A DNA stretch of 51,012 nucleotides from Cryomorphaceae bacterium (GTDB lineage: Bacteria; Bacteroidota; Bacteroidia; Flavobacteriales; Flavobacteriaceae). Position 1 is the stretch's first letter, and each line of letters opens with the position of its first letter. The stretch is taken from contig QOQA01000008.1 in NCBI GenBank assembly GCA_003331875.1, forward strand, positions 1 through 51,012, read 5' to 3'. A model generated the notes under the pieces. That model worked only from the letters and a program-made list of their open reading frames with translations, was not told the origin of the DNA and did no database searches. Positions 1-7,949 of this stretch are shown piece after piece. The translations under genes were made by a program, and so were the position numbers.

Positions 1-243
1 GAGGATATCATATTAAGCCCTAACCCTGCTGTTAATTCATCGAATCTATGGATTGGTGGTAATGACAAAGATGTAACAATTAGTATGTTTGACAGTGCTG
101 GTAGGTTGTTATGGGTAAAGAATAATGACATTAATAATTCTAGAAATATAGATATACAAGTTTCTAATTTAAAACAAGGACTGTATTACATTAAAGTTGA
201 CTCAGAAACAGTTAAAAAGACTGCAAAACTTATAAAAAAATAA
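1..243 (+). CDS. T9SS-exported protein, C-terminal sorting domain (5' truncated)
   Basis: Only the last 80 codons are in the window; the reading frame is open from base 1. The visible part has the layout of a type A Por/T9SS sorting domain: L-S-P-N-P-A near the start, a short beta-rich core containing the phrase F-D-S-A-G-R, then G-L-Y-Y-I-K-V and a basic end (K-L-I-K-K). In the family this domain directs export across the outer membrane by the type IX system and is then removed. The passenger domain lies outside the window, so the function of the protein is unknown. The following lipoprotein starts one base after the stop, so the two are probably co-transcribed. Confidence 0.82.
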   Translation, partial: EDIILSPNPAVNSSNLWIGGNDKDVTISMFDSAGRLLWVKNNDINNSRNIDIQVSNLKQGLYYIKVDSETVKKTAKLIKK

Positions 244-244
244 T

Positions 245-943
245 ATGAAAAAAATAGATTTAAGCTTATTGATTTTTATCTCATTATTAATGATTTCTTG
301 TGGAGGAAAAGATGGTGGTGGTGGTGGTGATGTAGATCCACCTGACCCTGTAAACCCACCAACAGCATCCAGTCTTATTTCACCAGCAAATAATACAGAG
401 TGCCTTGACGGTGAAAATGTTGAGTTTAGATGGAATTCATCTCAATATACAGATACATACACTATAAATATCAAAAATCTACTAAATCAATCTGTTATTT
501 CTCAAAGTACTACATCAACTACCATAACAATACAACTAGAAAAGGGTCAACCGTATTCATGGTATATTGTTTCATCTTCAAATTCAACAAGTGATACAGC
601 TGAAAGTGAAAAATGGAAATTTTATCTCAGGGGAGATCAAACTTCAAACTATGCACCTTTTCCAGCAGATCTAAAAAAGCCTGTATCTGAGTCGACAGTT
701 AGTCCCGGTAATGTTGAATTTGAGTGGTCTGGTAGTGATGTAGATGCTGGAGATACCCTAACTTATGATCTATATCTTGGAACATCAAACCCTCCTACAA
801 CTAAGGTTCAATCAAATATAAGTACAACTAAAGTCACACAAAGCATCATAGATGTTGGTATTTATTATTGGAAAGTAGTCACTAAGGATAATTCAGGTAG
901 TAATTCTGACTCAGGAGTCTCTAAATTTACAGTCTCTAATTAA
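245..943 (+). CDS. Lipoprotein with two fibronectin III-like domains
   Basis: A 232-residue protein with a lipoprotein signal peptide (lipobox L-M-I-S-C, Cys19) followed by a Gly-rich and D/P-rich linker, typical of surface lipoproteins in Bacteroidota. Two beta-sandwich units of about 90 residues follow, roughly 43-128 and 137-231. Each has the pattern 'P-x-N/V-x-x-x-E/S ... V-E-F-x-W ... Y-x-W-Y/K-V', like Fn3 or SusE-type domains. No catalytic motif is visible. It lies one base downstream of a T9SS cargo gene, so it may be its surface partner. The exact role is unknown; binding or a structural role is inference. Confidence 0.7.
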   Translation: MKKIDLSLLIFISLLMISCGGKDGGGGGDVDPPDPVNPPTASSLISPANNTECLDGENVEFRWNSSQYTDTYTINIKNLLNQSVISQSTTSTTITIQLEKGQPYSWYIVSSSNSTSDTAESEKWKFYLRGDQTSNYAPFPADLKKPVSESTVSPGNVEFEWSGSDVDAGDTLTYDLYLGTSNPPTTKVQSNISTTKVTQSIIDVGIYYWKVVTKDNSGSNSDSGVSKFTVSN

Positions 944-945
944 GA

Positions 946-975
946 TTGTAAAATAAATTTATTCTTATACTTTTG
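946..975 (+). promoter_or_regulatory. Bacteroidota-type promoter for the 2TM-DHFR gene
   Basis: TTG at 946-948 and TACTTTTG at 968-975 are separated by 19 bases, an exact fit to the flavobacterial housekeeping consensus TTG-N19-TAnnTTTG. The ATG at 983 is only seven bases after the -7 element, so the transcript would be leaderless or nearly so. The TTG begins just after the stop of the preceding lipoprotein gene, so this promoter separates the two units. Confidence 0.65.
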
Positions 976-982
976 CTATTCA

Positions 983-1867
983 ATGTTTAGCGACAAAACT
1001 TCACATATTGATGATAACACAATAGAGTTATTAGAAAATGCTCAGAATAGAATAAGGCAAAAAAGGAATGTTTATAGACATTTTATATTTTTTCTTTTTA
1101 TTTCAGGATTTATTTTATTTATTAATCTTGTTTTATCTGTTGGTGATAACTTAATGTTTTTCGATTATTCTTGGTCTATTTGGGTTGTATTAATCTGGTC
1201 TTTTATCTTAATGTACCACTTGTTTGATGTCTTTGTATCAAAAAGAATTATATCCAAAAAGTGGGTATCAGTTCAAAAAAGCCATTTAATTAAAGTTCAG
1301 CAAGAAAAGATAAGATCTTTGAAAAAGCATATCGAAAAAAAATCAAAGATTTATGCTGATTCAAATTCAAATAATTTAAATCAAATGATTACTATTATTG
1401 TTGCAGCATCTGAAAATGATATAATTGGAAATAATAATAAACTGATCTGGCATCTAAGTAAAGATTTAATCAGATTTAAAAACTTAACAAAAGGGCATCA
1501 TGTTATCATGGGCAGAAAAACCTTTGAATCTATGCCCAAAGCTTTACCAAATAGAACAAATGTTGTCATCACTAGAAATAAAAATTACACAGCTGAAAAT
1601 ATAACAGTGGTCGATTCTCTTGAACGTGCATTAAAAGTTTGTAAAGATGATCCGCAACCATTTATTATCGGGGGTGGTGAAATTTATAGGATAGGACTGA
1701 AATATGCAAAAAGAATAGAACTTACAAGAGTTTATCACAATTTTGAAGGAGATACAACCTTCCCTCAAATTGATAAAAACTTATGGAAAGAGGTTAAGGA
1801 CATAAAAATGTTTGATATTGAAAATCATAATTATAATTTCAGCTTCATAACATATGATAAAATTTAA
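983..1867 (+). CDS. folA: Membrane-anchored dihydrofolate reductase (2TM domain-DHFR fusion)
   Basis: A 294-residue fusion. Residues 11-115 form a 2TM domain: an amphipathic start, membrane segments near 33-53 and 63-83, and a basic cytoplasmic helix. Residues 135-294 are a complete DHFR of normal length (about 160 residues). It begins M-I-T-I-I-V-A-A-S, carries W-H-L-S-K-D with the catalytic acid at Asp161, then M-G-R-K-T-F near 176-181 and G-G-G-E-I-Y. DHFR reduces dihydrofolate to tetrahydrofolate with NADPH in the cytoplasm. In relatives the 2TM protein and DHFR are usually separate; here the frame is continuous, with an internal Met at 135 (base 1385) that could also start free DHFR. fabD starts four bases after the stop. 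Confidence 0.88.
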   Translation: MFSDKTSHIDDNTIELLENAQNRIRQKRNVYRHFIFFLFISGFILFINLVLSVGDNLMFFDYSWSIWVVLIWSFILMYHLFDVFVSKRIISKKWVSVQKSHLIKVQQEKIRSLKKHIEKKSKIYADSNSNNLNQMITIIVAASENDIIGNNNKLIWHLSKDLIRFKNLTKGHHVIMGRKTFESMPKALPNRTNVVITRNKNYTAENITVVDSLERALKVCKDDPQPFIIGGGEIYRIGLKYAKRIELTRVYHNFEGDTTFPQIDKNLWKEVKDIKMFDIENHNYNFSFITYDKI

Positions 1868-1871
1868 TTGA

Positions 1872-2747
1872 ATGAATGTATTTGTATTCCCCGGACAAGG
1901 ATCACAATTTAGGGGCATGGGTAAGGAACTTTACCAAAATTCAATCACCGCTAAAGAATTATTTGATAAAGCTGATGAAATTCTTGGTTTTTCATTATCA
2001 AATATTATGTTTGAGGGTTCTGATGAAGATTTAAAGCAAACCAAAGTAACTCAACCAGCAATATTTATTCATTCAATAGCAAAGTTGCTAGAATTAAATT
2101 CCAAAATTAAACCAGATTTTGTTGCTGGCCATTCACTAGGTGAATTTTCTGCTCTAGTAGCAAACAAAACAATTAAGTTTGAAGATGGCTTAAAGCTTGT
2201 TTATGCACGTGCAAATGCGATGCAAAAAGCTTGTGAAAATAATCCTGGTCGCATGGCTGCAATTTTAGGTCTAGACGATGAGGTAATTATAAATGAATGT
2301 AAAAAATTTAATAAATATGTAGTAGCTGCTAATTTAAATTGTCCAGGGCAAGTTGTTGTTTCTGGTGAAATTGAAGGAATTTTGGATATTTGTACGTTAT
2401 TTAATAATATGGGTGCCAGGAGGAGTTTACAACTAAATGTCAGTGGGGCTTTTCACTCTAAATTAATGAATGATGCAAAAGATGAGCTTAAAGAATTTAT
2501 TAATACAATTGAATTTAACACACCTGTTTGTCCAATTTTTCAAAATGTGACTGCTAAAGCTGTTACTGATAAAAACGAAATTAAAATAAATTTAATCAAT
2601 CAAATGGTTTCGCCAGTGAGATGGTCTGAATCTATAGTTAGTATGATTAATCTTGGAGCCAGAAAATTCACAGAAATAGGTCCTGGTAAAGTTTTGTGTG
2701 GTTTGATTAGAAAAATCAATAGAGACGTATTTGTAGAAACAAGCTGA
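1872..2747 (+). CDS. fabD: Malonyl-CoA:ACP S-malonyltransferase
   Basis: 291 residues, full length for FabD. It transfers malonyl from CoA to acyl carrier protein to supply chain-extension units for fatty acid synthesis in the cytoplasm. The N-terminal oxyanion motif F-P-G-Q-G-S-Q is at 6-12, the nucleophile elbow G-H-S-L-G-E has Ser88, the general-base region reads G-A-F-H-S near 192-196, and the conserved end motif E-I-G-P-G-K is present. The ATG at 1872 is followed in another frame by ATG at 1876; only the first gives the FabD N-terminus. It is placed directly after the DHFR fusion and probably shares its transcript. Confidence 0.95.
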   Translation: MNVFVFPGQGSQFRGMGKELYQNSITAKELFDKADEILGFSLSNIMFEGSDEDLKQTKVTQPAIFIHSIAKLLELNSKIKPDFVAGHSLGEFSALVANKTIKFEDGLKLVYARANAMQKACENNPGRMAAILGLDDEVIINECKKFNKYVVAANLNCPGQVVVSGEIEGILDICTLFNNMGARRSLQLNVSGAFHSKLMNDAKDELKEFINTIEFNTPVCPIFQNVTAKAVTDKNEIKINLINQMVSPVRWSESIVSMINLGARKFTEIGPGKVLCGLIRKINRDVFVETS

Positions 2748-2818
2748 TTGAGGGGTATTATATAATCAAGTAAAACTTTGCGAAAATGATATTTGTAAAT
2801 GTATTATTTTAGTTAAAA

Positions 2819-4033
2819 ATGAATATTGCTTATAATATATTGATAGATATTTTTAAAAAGATTTTACTACCAATAGCATCAATTGTCTCTGATCGAATAA
2901 AAAGTTTTATAAAAGTAAGAATTAACTTATTAGAAAAAATTAGTAGTGATGTTGATAAAAACAAAGAATACATTTGGATTCATGCAGCATCACTAGGGGA
3001 ATACGAACTAGCAATTCCGCTTATAAAGGAAATTAAAAAAAAATTTAAAGAGGAAATTATTTTAACGTTCTTTTCGGAGTCAGGATTTAAATTAGATAAA
3101 AGAATAAATGAAATAAGTCATACATATTATCTTCCAATAGATACAAAGAATAATGCTAGAAAATTTATAAAAATAATAAATCCAAAAATTGCAATATTCA
3201 TAAAATCAGAAATTTGGCCAAATTATGTTAAAGAGCTATCGAAAAAAAATATTAATACTTATATAGTAAACTACTCATACAATAAGTTTGTAAGTAAAAT
3301 TTTAAATAATACGATAAGAAAATTTAATAAAATTTATGTACAGGACAAGATTAGTATGAAAAAGTTGGAAAGTTTAGGATTAAATAATATCGAATATTCG
3401 GGAAACTTGAAATTTAATAGGGCTTTATTACAAAAAAAAGAAATTTATAAAAATGACAGGTTACATAAATATTTAAAAGGACATAAATGCTTGGTATGTG
3501 GAAGTACGTGGATAGAAGATGAAGAGATTATAATTAAGTACATAAAAAGTAATGAAATAAAGGATTTTAAGTACATAATAGCCCCACACATAGTAAGTAA
3601 AGAAAATATAGAAAGAATAAAGAATAAATTTGAAAAAAAGGTAAATTTATTAAGTGATAATAAATATAATATACATTATAATGTACTAATAGTAGACTCT
3701 ATTGGTGTTCTAAAGTATATTTATAAATTTGCATACGTATCTTATGTAGGGGGTGGATTTAAAATAAAAGGGTTACATAATATATTAGAATCGTGTATTT
3801 ATGGAAATCCAATAATAATTGGAAAAAATTATAAATTTTTTAATGAAGCAGAAGACTTAATAGGCTTGAAAGGTGGGTTCAGTATCAAGAACTCAACAGA
3901 ATTTAAAGAAATATTAAATGAACTTTTGTCAAATGAAAAGAAAAGAAAAGAAATAAAAACAATTAACAGTAAATTTATTAATGATAACCTTGTATCAATA
4001 AATCAAATTATTAACTCAATTAAAAATGAATAA
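2819..4033 (+). CDS. waaA: 3-deoxy-D-manno-octulosonic acid (Kdo) transferase
   Basis: A 404-residue GT30 glycosyltransferase that adds Kdo to lipid A at the inner membrane. The signature W-I-H-A-A-S-L-G-E near 54-62 holds the conserved catalytic glutamate, and the C-terminal nucleotide-sugar half carries Y-V-G-G-G-F, G-L-H-N-I-L-E and the G-N-P-I-I-I-G loop. Relative to neighbours the gene is unusually rich in Ile, Lys and Asn with many ATA codons, suggesting relaxed composition or different ancestry. It overlaps the next gene by eight bases in an ATGAATAA arrangement, which suggests translational coupling. Family assignment is firm. Confidence 0.92.
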   Translation: MNIAYNILIDIFKKILLPIASIVSDRIKSFIKVRINLLEKISSDVDKNKEYIWIHAASLGEYELAIPLIKEIKKKFKEEIILTFFSESGFKLDKRINEISHTYYLPIDTKNNARKFIKIINPKIAIFIKSEIWPNYVKELSKKNINTYIVNYSYNKFVSKILNNTIRKFNKIYVQDKISMKKLESLGLNNIEYSGNLKFNRALLQKKEIYKNDRLHKYLKGHKCLVCGSTWIEDEEIIIKYIKSNEIKDFKYIIAPHIVSKENIERIKNKFEKKVNLLSDNKYNIHYNVLIVDSIGVLKYIYKFAYVSYVGGGFKIKGLHNILESCIYGNPIIIGKNYKFFNEAEDLIGLKGGFSIKNSTEFKEILNELLSNEKKRKEIKTINSKFINDNLVSINQIINSIKNE

Positions 4034-4733
4034 AACAACTCTATTTATATTAATAATAGTCTCACAATTTTTAAACTCTCAATCGATTGATGGTGCTTGG
4101 GAAAAATATGAAACAAATTTAGCAGGAAATAATGAAAGGTACGTCGCAATTTTTTCTAATGGTTTCAACACCTCTACTGTATATAATAATATTGATGGAG
4201 AATTTATTTCAACTAATGGTGGATCCTGGTACCTTGATGGCAATTTATTAACTCAAAAAATTGAATTTGATTCTAAAAATTCTGAAAGGGTTGGGTTGAC
4301 TACAACTTTTGAGATTGAGCTAAAAGATAATAAAATGACAATTATAAATACTGGAAAAACTTGGATTAAAATTGATGATGGAAGACCCGGCGAGCTGAAT
4401 GGGGCGTGGCTCATGTCAGGTAGATTTAGGGATGGTGTTAAAAGTATGAGAAATATTGACAGACCCAGAAAAACAATGAAAATCCTATCTGGTAGCAGAT
4501 TTCAATGGATAGCATATAATACTACAACCAAACAATTTATGGGAACTGGGGGTGGAACATATAAAACAATTGATGGTAAATATACTGAACAAATTGAATT
4601 CTTCTCAAGGGATAACTCGAGGGTTGGCGCTAAACTAGGCTTTGAATATAAATTAGATGACGGTGAGTGGAATCATATGGGTTTTAGTAGTAAAGGAGAT
4701 CCTTTGCATGAGATTTGGGTTCAAAGAGAATGA
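4026..4733 (+). CDS. Secreted protein with two tandem lipocalin-like repeats
   Basis: 235 residues with a signal peptide ending in L-N-S-Q (about residue 19). The mature protein is an internal duplication: each half opens with G-A-W and later has the parallel segments Q-K-I-E-F-D-S-K-N-S-E-R-V-G and E-Q-I-E-F-F-S-R-D-N-S-R-V-G, about 110 residues apart. This resembles small Bacteroidota 'membrane or secreted proteins' with lipocalin-like DUF domains; the exact family cannot be fixed by eye. It overlaps waaA by eight bases, which ties its expression to lipid A glycosylation, but no enzymatic motif is visible. The function is unknown. Confidence 0.72.
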   Translation: MNKTTLFILIIVSQFLNSQSIDGAWEKYETNLAGNNERYVAIFSNGFNTSTVYNNIDGEFISTNGGSWYLDGNLLTQKIEFDSKNSERVGLTTTFEIELKDNKMTIINTGKTWIKIDDGRPGELNGAWLMSGRFRDGVKSMRNIDRPRKTMKILSGSRFQWIAYNTTTKQFMGTGGGTYKTIDGKYTEQIEFFSRDNSRVGAKLGFEYKLDDGEWNHMGFSSKGDPLHEIWVQRE

Positions 4734-4736
4734 AAG

Positions 4737-4818
4737 TGCGGGTGGAGGGACTCGAACCCCCATGCCGTGAAGCACTAGATCCTAAGTCTAGCGTGTCTAC
4801 CAATTTCACCACACCCGC
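4737..4818 (-). tRNA. tRNA-Leu (anticodon UAG)
   Basis: Read on the minus strand this is an 82-nt class II tRNA: acceptor stem GCGGGTG pairing with CACCCGC, discriminator A, D arm with GGTAGACAC, anticodon arm CTAGA-CTTAGGA-TCTAG giving anticodon TAG, a long variable arm (TGCTTCACGGCAT), and the T loop GTTCGAGTC. CCA is not encoded. It reads leucine CUN codons. It ends three bases beyond the stop of the plus-strand secreted protein gene, tail to tail. Confidence 0.96.
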
Positions 4819-4826
4819 GAGGGAAA

Positions 4827-4858
4827 CAAATATAAGCAAGATAATTTAATAGCTACAA
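4827..4858 (-). promoter_or_regulatory. Promoter of tRNA-Leu
   Basis: On the minus strand TTG (4856-4858) is followed after 21 bases by TATATTTG (4827-4834), an exact match to TAnnTTTG. The mature tRNA 5' end lies eight bases beyond the element, so the leader is only a few bases. The tRNA-Phe promoter at 15275-15307 has the same spacing and the same -7 octamer. Confidence 0.75.
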
Positions 4859-4884
4859 GAGGATTTACTAATTTTACGAATATA

Positions 4885-6264
4885 ATGGATGAGATTAAAG
4901 AATACATAGAAAAAAATAAAAATAAATTTCTGGAAGAATTATTTGAGCTATTAAGAATTCCTTCAATCAGCGCCAAATCAGAACACAAAAAAGATATTAT
5001 TACTTGTGCTAAGTTATTAAAGTCCCATTTGGAAAAACAAGGTTTTAATAATTGTGAAATTTGTAAAACAAAGGGAAATCCGATAGTATATGGTGAAAAA
5101 ATAATTGACAACAAACTACCTACAGTACTAGTATATGGTCATTATGATGTTCAGCCAACAGACCCTATTGAATTATGGAATTCGGCACCCTTTGAACCAA
5201 TAATAAAAAAAACATCGATACACCCTGAAGGAGCAATCTTTGCAAGAGGCGCGTGTGATGATAAAGGACAAATGTTTATGCATATAAAGGCTTTTGAAAT
5301 TTTAAATAAAAATGGCGGATTCCCTTGTAATATAAAAATAATGATTGAAGGAGAAGAAGAGATTGGGAGTGATAATCTTGAGATTTTTATAGAAAAGAAT
5401 AAAGCAAAACTAGAGTGTGATATAATTTTAGTTTCAGACACAGGAATGATTGATAAAAAAACACCCTCCATTACAATTGGATTGAGAGGAATGACATATA
5501 TGGAGCTAGAGCTGACTGGCCCTAACAGAGATTTACATTCCGGTCATTATGGTGGTTCGGTAATTAACCCAATTAATGAATTATCAAGAATAATTAATCT
5601 TCTACACGATAATGAAAAAAAAATTACCATTCCTGGTTTTTACAATGAAGTTATTGAATACAGTGATGTTGAAAGAGAAAAAATGGGGTCTATTCCATTT
5701 TCAGAAATTGAATATGCTAAATCTGTAGGTATAACTAATCCAACAGGTGAGAATGGCTATACATCAATTGAGCGAAGATCAATCAGGCCATGCTTAGATG
5801 TAAATGGTATATGGGGAGGATATACAGAGGAAGGTTCCAAGACTGTGATACCCAGCAAAGCGTATGCAAAAATTTCAATGAGATTAGTTCCTAATCAACA
5901 ATGGAAAAAAATAAGTCAACTATTTTCTGATTATATAAGAAAGATAGCATCTCCAAATGTAACAGTTAAAGTGAGTGAACATCATGGTGGTGAGCCTTAT
6001 TTAACATCGACAGAGTCAAAAGCATACACATCAGCTTCCAGAGCCTACACAGATGTATTTAAAAAAGAACCAATTCCGACAAAGGATGGAGGGTCAATAC
6101 CTATAATAACACAATTTGAAAAAATATTAAAAAGTAAAACAATTTTAATGGGTTTTGGGCTTGATTCGGATGCTATTCATTCCCCAAATGAACACTACGG
6201 GATATCTAACTTTTTAAATGGTATTGAAACAATTACAAAGTTTTATTACTATTATACCAAATAA
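4885..6264 (+). CDS. M20 family dipeptidase
   Basis: 459 residues, the usual length for the M20 CNDP/carnosinase-like dipeptidases. This di-zinc exopeptidase hydrolyses dipeptides, here in the cytoplasm since no signal peptide is seen. Metal and catalytic residues are in place: Y-G-H-Y-D-V-Q-P (His86, Asp88), R-G-A-C-D-D-K-G (bridging Asp near 125), E-G-E-E-E-I-G-S (Glu157/158), the S-D-T-G loop and the late S-P-N-E-H histidine. The dimerisation domain (G-L-R-G-M-T ... D-L-H-S-G-H-Y-G-G) lies between. It is a single gene; its stop abuts the stop of minus-strand hemW with no spacer. Substrate preference cannot be read from sequence. Confidence 0.9.
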   Translation: MDEIKEYIEKNKNKFLEELFELLRIPSISAKSEHKKDIITCAKLLKSHLEKQGFNNCEICKTKGNPIVYGEKIIDNKLPTVLVYGHYDVQPTDPIELWNSAPFEPIIKKTSIHPEGAIFARGACDDKGQMFMHIKAFEILNKNGGFPCNIKIMIEGEEEIGSDNLEIFIEKNKAKLECDIILVSDTGMIDKKTPSITIGLRGMTYMELELTGPNRDLHSGHYGGSVINPINELSRIINLLHDNEKKITIPGFYNEVIEYSDVEREKMGSIPFSEIEYAKSVGITNPTGENGYTSIERRSIRPCLDVNGIWGGYTEEGSKTVIPSKAYAKISMRLVPNQQWKKISQLFSDYIRKIASPNVTVKVSEHHGGEPYLTSTESKAYTSASRAYTDVFKKEPIPTKDGGSIPIITQFEKILKSKTILMGFGLDSDAIHSPNEHYGISNFLNGIETITKFYYYYTK

Positions 6265-7395
6265 CTATTTGAGCTTGATCAAGAAAAGCTCAGCCGCAAT
6301 ACCATCAGTCAAAAACTTACCTTTCTTAGAAACAGTGTATAAATCTTTATTTTTAACTAAATGATTTGATTTCAAATAGCTTTGAGACTTATTCATGAAG
6401 TGTTCATAAAAATTTTTCCCAAAATTTTTTGAAATATAGTCACCAGATACTCCCCAAACTGTCCGTAAACCAGTCATCACATATTCATTGTATATATCAA
6501 CTTTTGAGAGAACCTCTCTTTTCGCATTTAGTTTGTTACTTTCAATATCTTTAATATACTTAGAGTTATTTGAAATATTCCAGCTTCTTGTGAGTCCATC
6601 AAAACTGTGAGCAGAAGGTCCAATTCCAATATATTTTTTTCTTAGCCAATACCCAGAATTATTTTTTGAGTAAAAACCCTTCTTTGCATAACTATTCATT
6701 TCATAATTTTCATAATTTTCATTAGAAAGGAAATTATTTATATACATGTACTGCCTATAAACATCATCATCTTGCGGCATACTTACAAGATTTTTATTAA
6801 TCTGAGATTCTAGTAATGTTTTTGGCTCAACAGTCAAAGCATAAGTAGAAATATGCTTTATATCGTAAAATTGTGATAACCTTAAATCTTGATCTAAACT
6901 ATTTATATCCTTGTTAGGAATCCCATATATTAAATCAATAGATATATTTTTAAAAAATAATAATGAGTTTTCAATTGACTCAATAGATTGTTTTGACGAA
7001 TGAACCCTTTTCATTAATTTAAGTGAATTATCATTTAATGTTTGAATACCTAAACTAATTCTATTGATTTTTGTTTTACTAAGAGATTTTAACTTTTCTT
7101 TTGATAAATCATCTGGATTAACTTCGATTGTGATTTCTAAATTATTGGATAAATTATAGTTATTCTCAATAGCAAGAAAGATGTCCTCTATGTCTTTAAT
7201 TTTTAAGAGTGAAGGAGTCCCGCCGCCATAATATATTGTTTCAATTTCCTCGTTGTAATTCTTTGACCTTAGAATAATTTCTTTTTTGATCGCATTAACC
7301 ATATCATGATAAAGAGTCAAGGATGTAGAGAAATGAAAGTTACAATAGCTACATGCTTTTTTACAAAACGGAATGTGTATATATATTCCTGCCAA
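6265..7395 (-). CDS. hemW: Radical SAM family heme chaperone HemW
   Basis: 376 residues with the radical-SAM cluster motif C-K-K-A-C-S-Y-C-N-F (Cys11, Cys15, Cys18) directly at the N-terminus. The last residues C-N-F are typical of HemW rather than true HemN, which carries an N-terminal extension. G-G-G-T-P-S (SAM binding) follows near 57-62 and G-I-Q-T-L-N near 137. HemW binds heme and is thought to deliver it to respiratory proteins; it is often misannotated as coproporphyrinogen oxidase. It starts two bases after ruvC, as the last gene of a lipoprotein-ruvC-hemW operon. Confidence 0.9.
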   Translation of the reverse strand: MAGIYIHIPFCKKACSYCNFHFSTSLTLYHDMVNAIKKEIILRSKNYNEEIETIYYGGGTPSLLKIKDIEDIFLAIENNYNLSNNLEITIEVNPDDLSKEKLKSLSKTKINRISLGIQTLNDNSLKLMKRVHSSKQSIESIENSLLFFKNISIDLIYGIPNKDINSLDQDLRLSQFYDIKHISTYALTVEPKTLLESQINKNLVSMPQDDDVYRQYMYINNFLSNENYENYEMNSYAKKGFYSKNNSGYWLRKKYIGIGPSAHSFDGLTRSWNISNNSKYIKDIESNKLNAKREVLSKVDIYNEYVMTGLRTVWGVSGDYISKNFGKNFYEHFMNKSQSYLKSNHLVKNKDLYTVSKKGKFLTDGIAAELFLIKLK

Positions 7396-7397
7396 AT

Positions 7398-7949
7398 TTA
7401 ATTTTTTAATCTGTCAGGATTGCTTTTCAAAAACGAATTCCATCCGGAGTACTTTTCACTACCAACTACATTATTTTCATTATAAAAATGACATACTGCA
7501 GCAGCTAAGCCATCAGTAGAATCTAACTTTTTTGGAAGCTCTTTAAACTTTAAAATAGATTGTAACATTTTTGCAACCTGCTCCTTTGACGAATTACCAT
7601 TACCTGTAATAGCCATTTTTATTTTCTTTGGAGAATATTCTTTTATTGGTATTTGTCTAGATATACCAGCAGCCATAGCAACCCCCTGTGCTCTACCAAG
7701 TTTTAACATTGACTGAACATTTTTACCAAAAAATGGTGCCTCAATTGCAATTTCATCAGGCTTATGTAATTCAATAATCTCAATTATTGATTTGTAAACC
7801 TTATCCAGCTTTAAAGAATGATCTTTTATTTTACTCATATTTATTTCACCGAAATCTAAAAGAGATATTTTTTTGTCTTCTACAATTATTAAACCGTAGC
7901 CCATAATATTAGTACCTGGATCAATACCTAAAATAATCTTAGAGTTCAT
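7398..7949 (-). CDS. ruvC: Holliday junction endonuclease RuvC
   Basis: 183 residues from the ATG at 7949; the frame also allows a TTG six bases upstream, which is less likely. RuvC resolves Holliday junctions with the RuvAB branch-migration motor. The fold starts I-L-G-I-D-P-G-T-N (first catalytic Asp), continues with A-I-E-A-P-F-F (catalytic Glu), the K-x-x-V/A-T-G-N-G loop and a C-terminal D-G-L-A-A-A-V-C-H containing the last acidic and basic pair. It overlaps the upstream lipoprotein gene by 11 bases and is followed by hemW after two bases, so all three are co-transcribed. Confidence 0.93.
   Translation of the reverse strand: MNSKIILGIDPGTNIMGYGLIIVEDKKISLLDFGEINMSKIKDHSLKLDKVYKSIIEIIELHKPDEIAIEAPFFGKNVQSMLKLGRAQGVAMAAGISRQIPIKEYSPKKIKMAITGNGNSSKEQVAKMLQSILKFKELPKKLDSTDGLAAAVCHFYNENNVVGSEKYSGWNSFLKSNPDRLKN

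Noticed and set aside
2748-2818. Possible promoter before waaA (TTTG followed by TATTATTTT)
   Set aside because: The spacing is right but the -7 element departs from TAnnTTTG at key positions; not strong enough to list.
4806-5114. A 102-codon minus-strand frame overlapping tRNA-Leu and the dipeptidase
   Set aside because: It lies opposite conserved dipeptidase motifs and runs into the tRNA-Leu gene; no family resemblance.
5151-5471. A 106-codon minus-strand frame inside the dipeptidase gene
   Set aside because: Opposite the metal-binding region of a clear M20 enzyme; hydrophobic composition is a by-product of the opposite strand.
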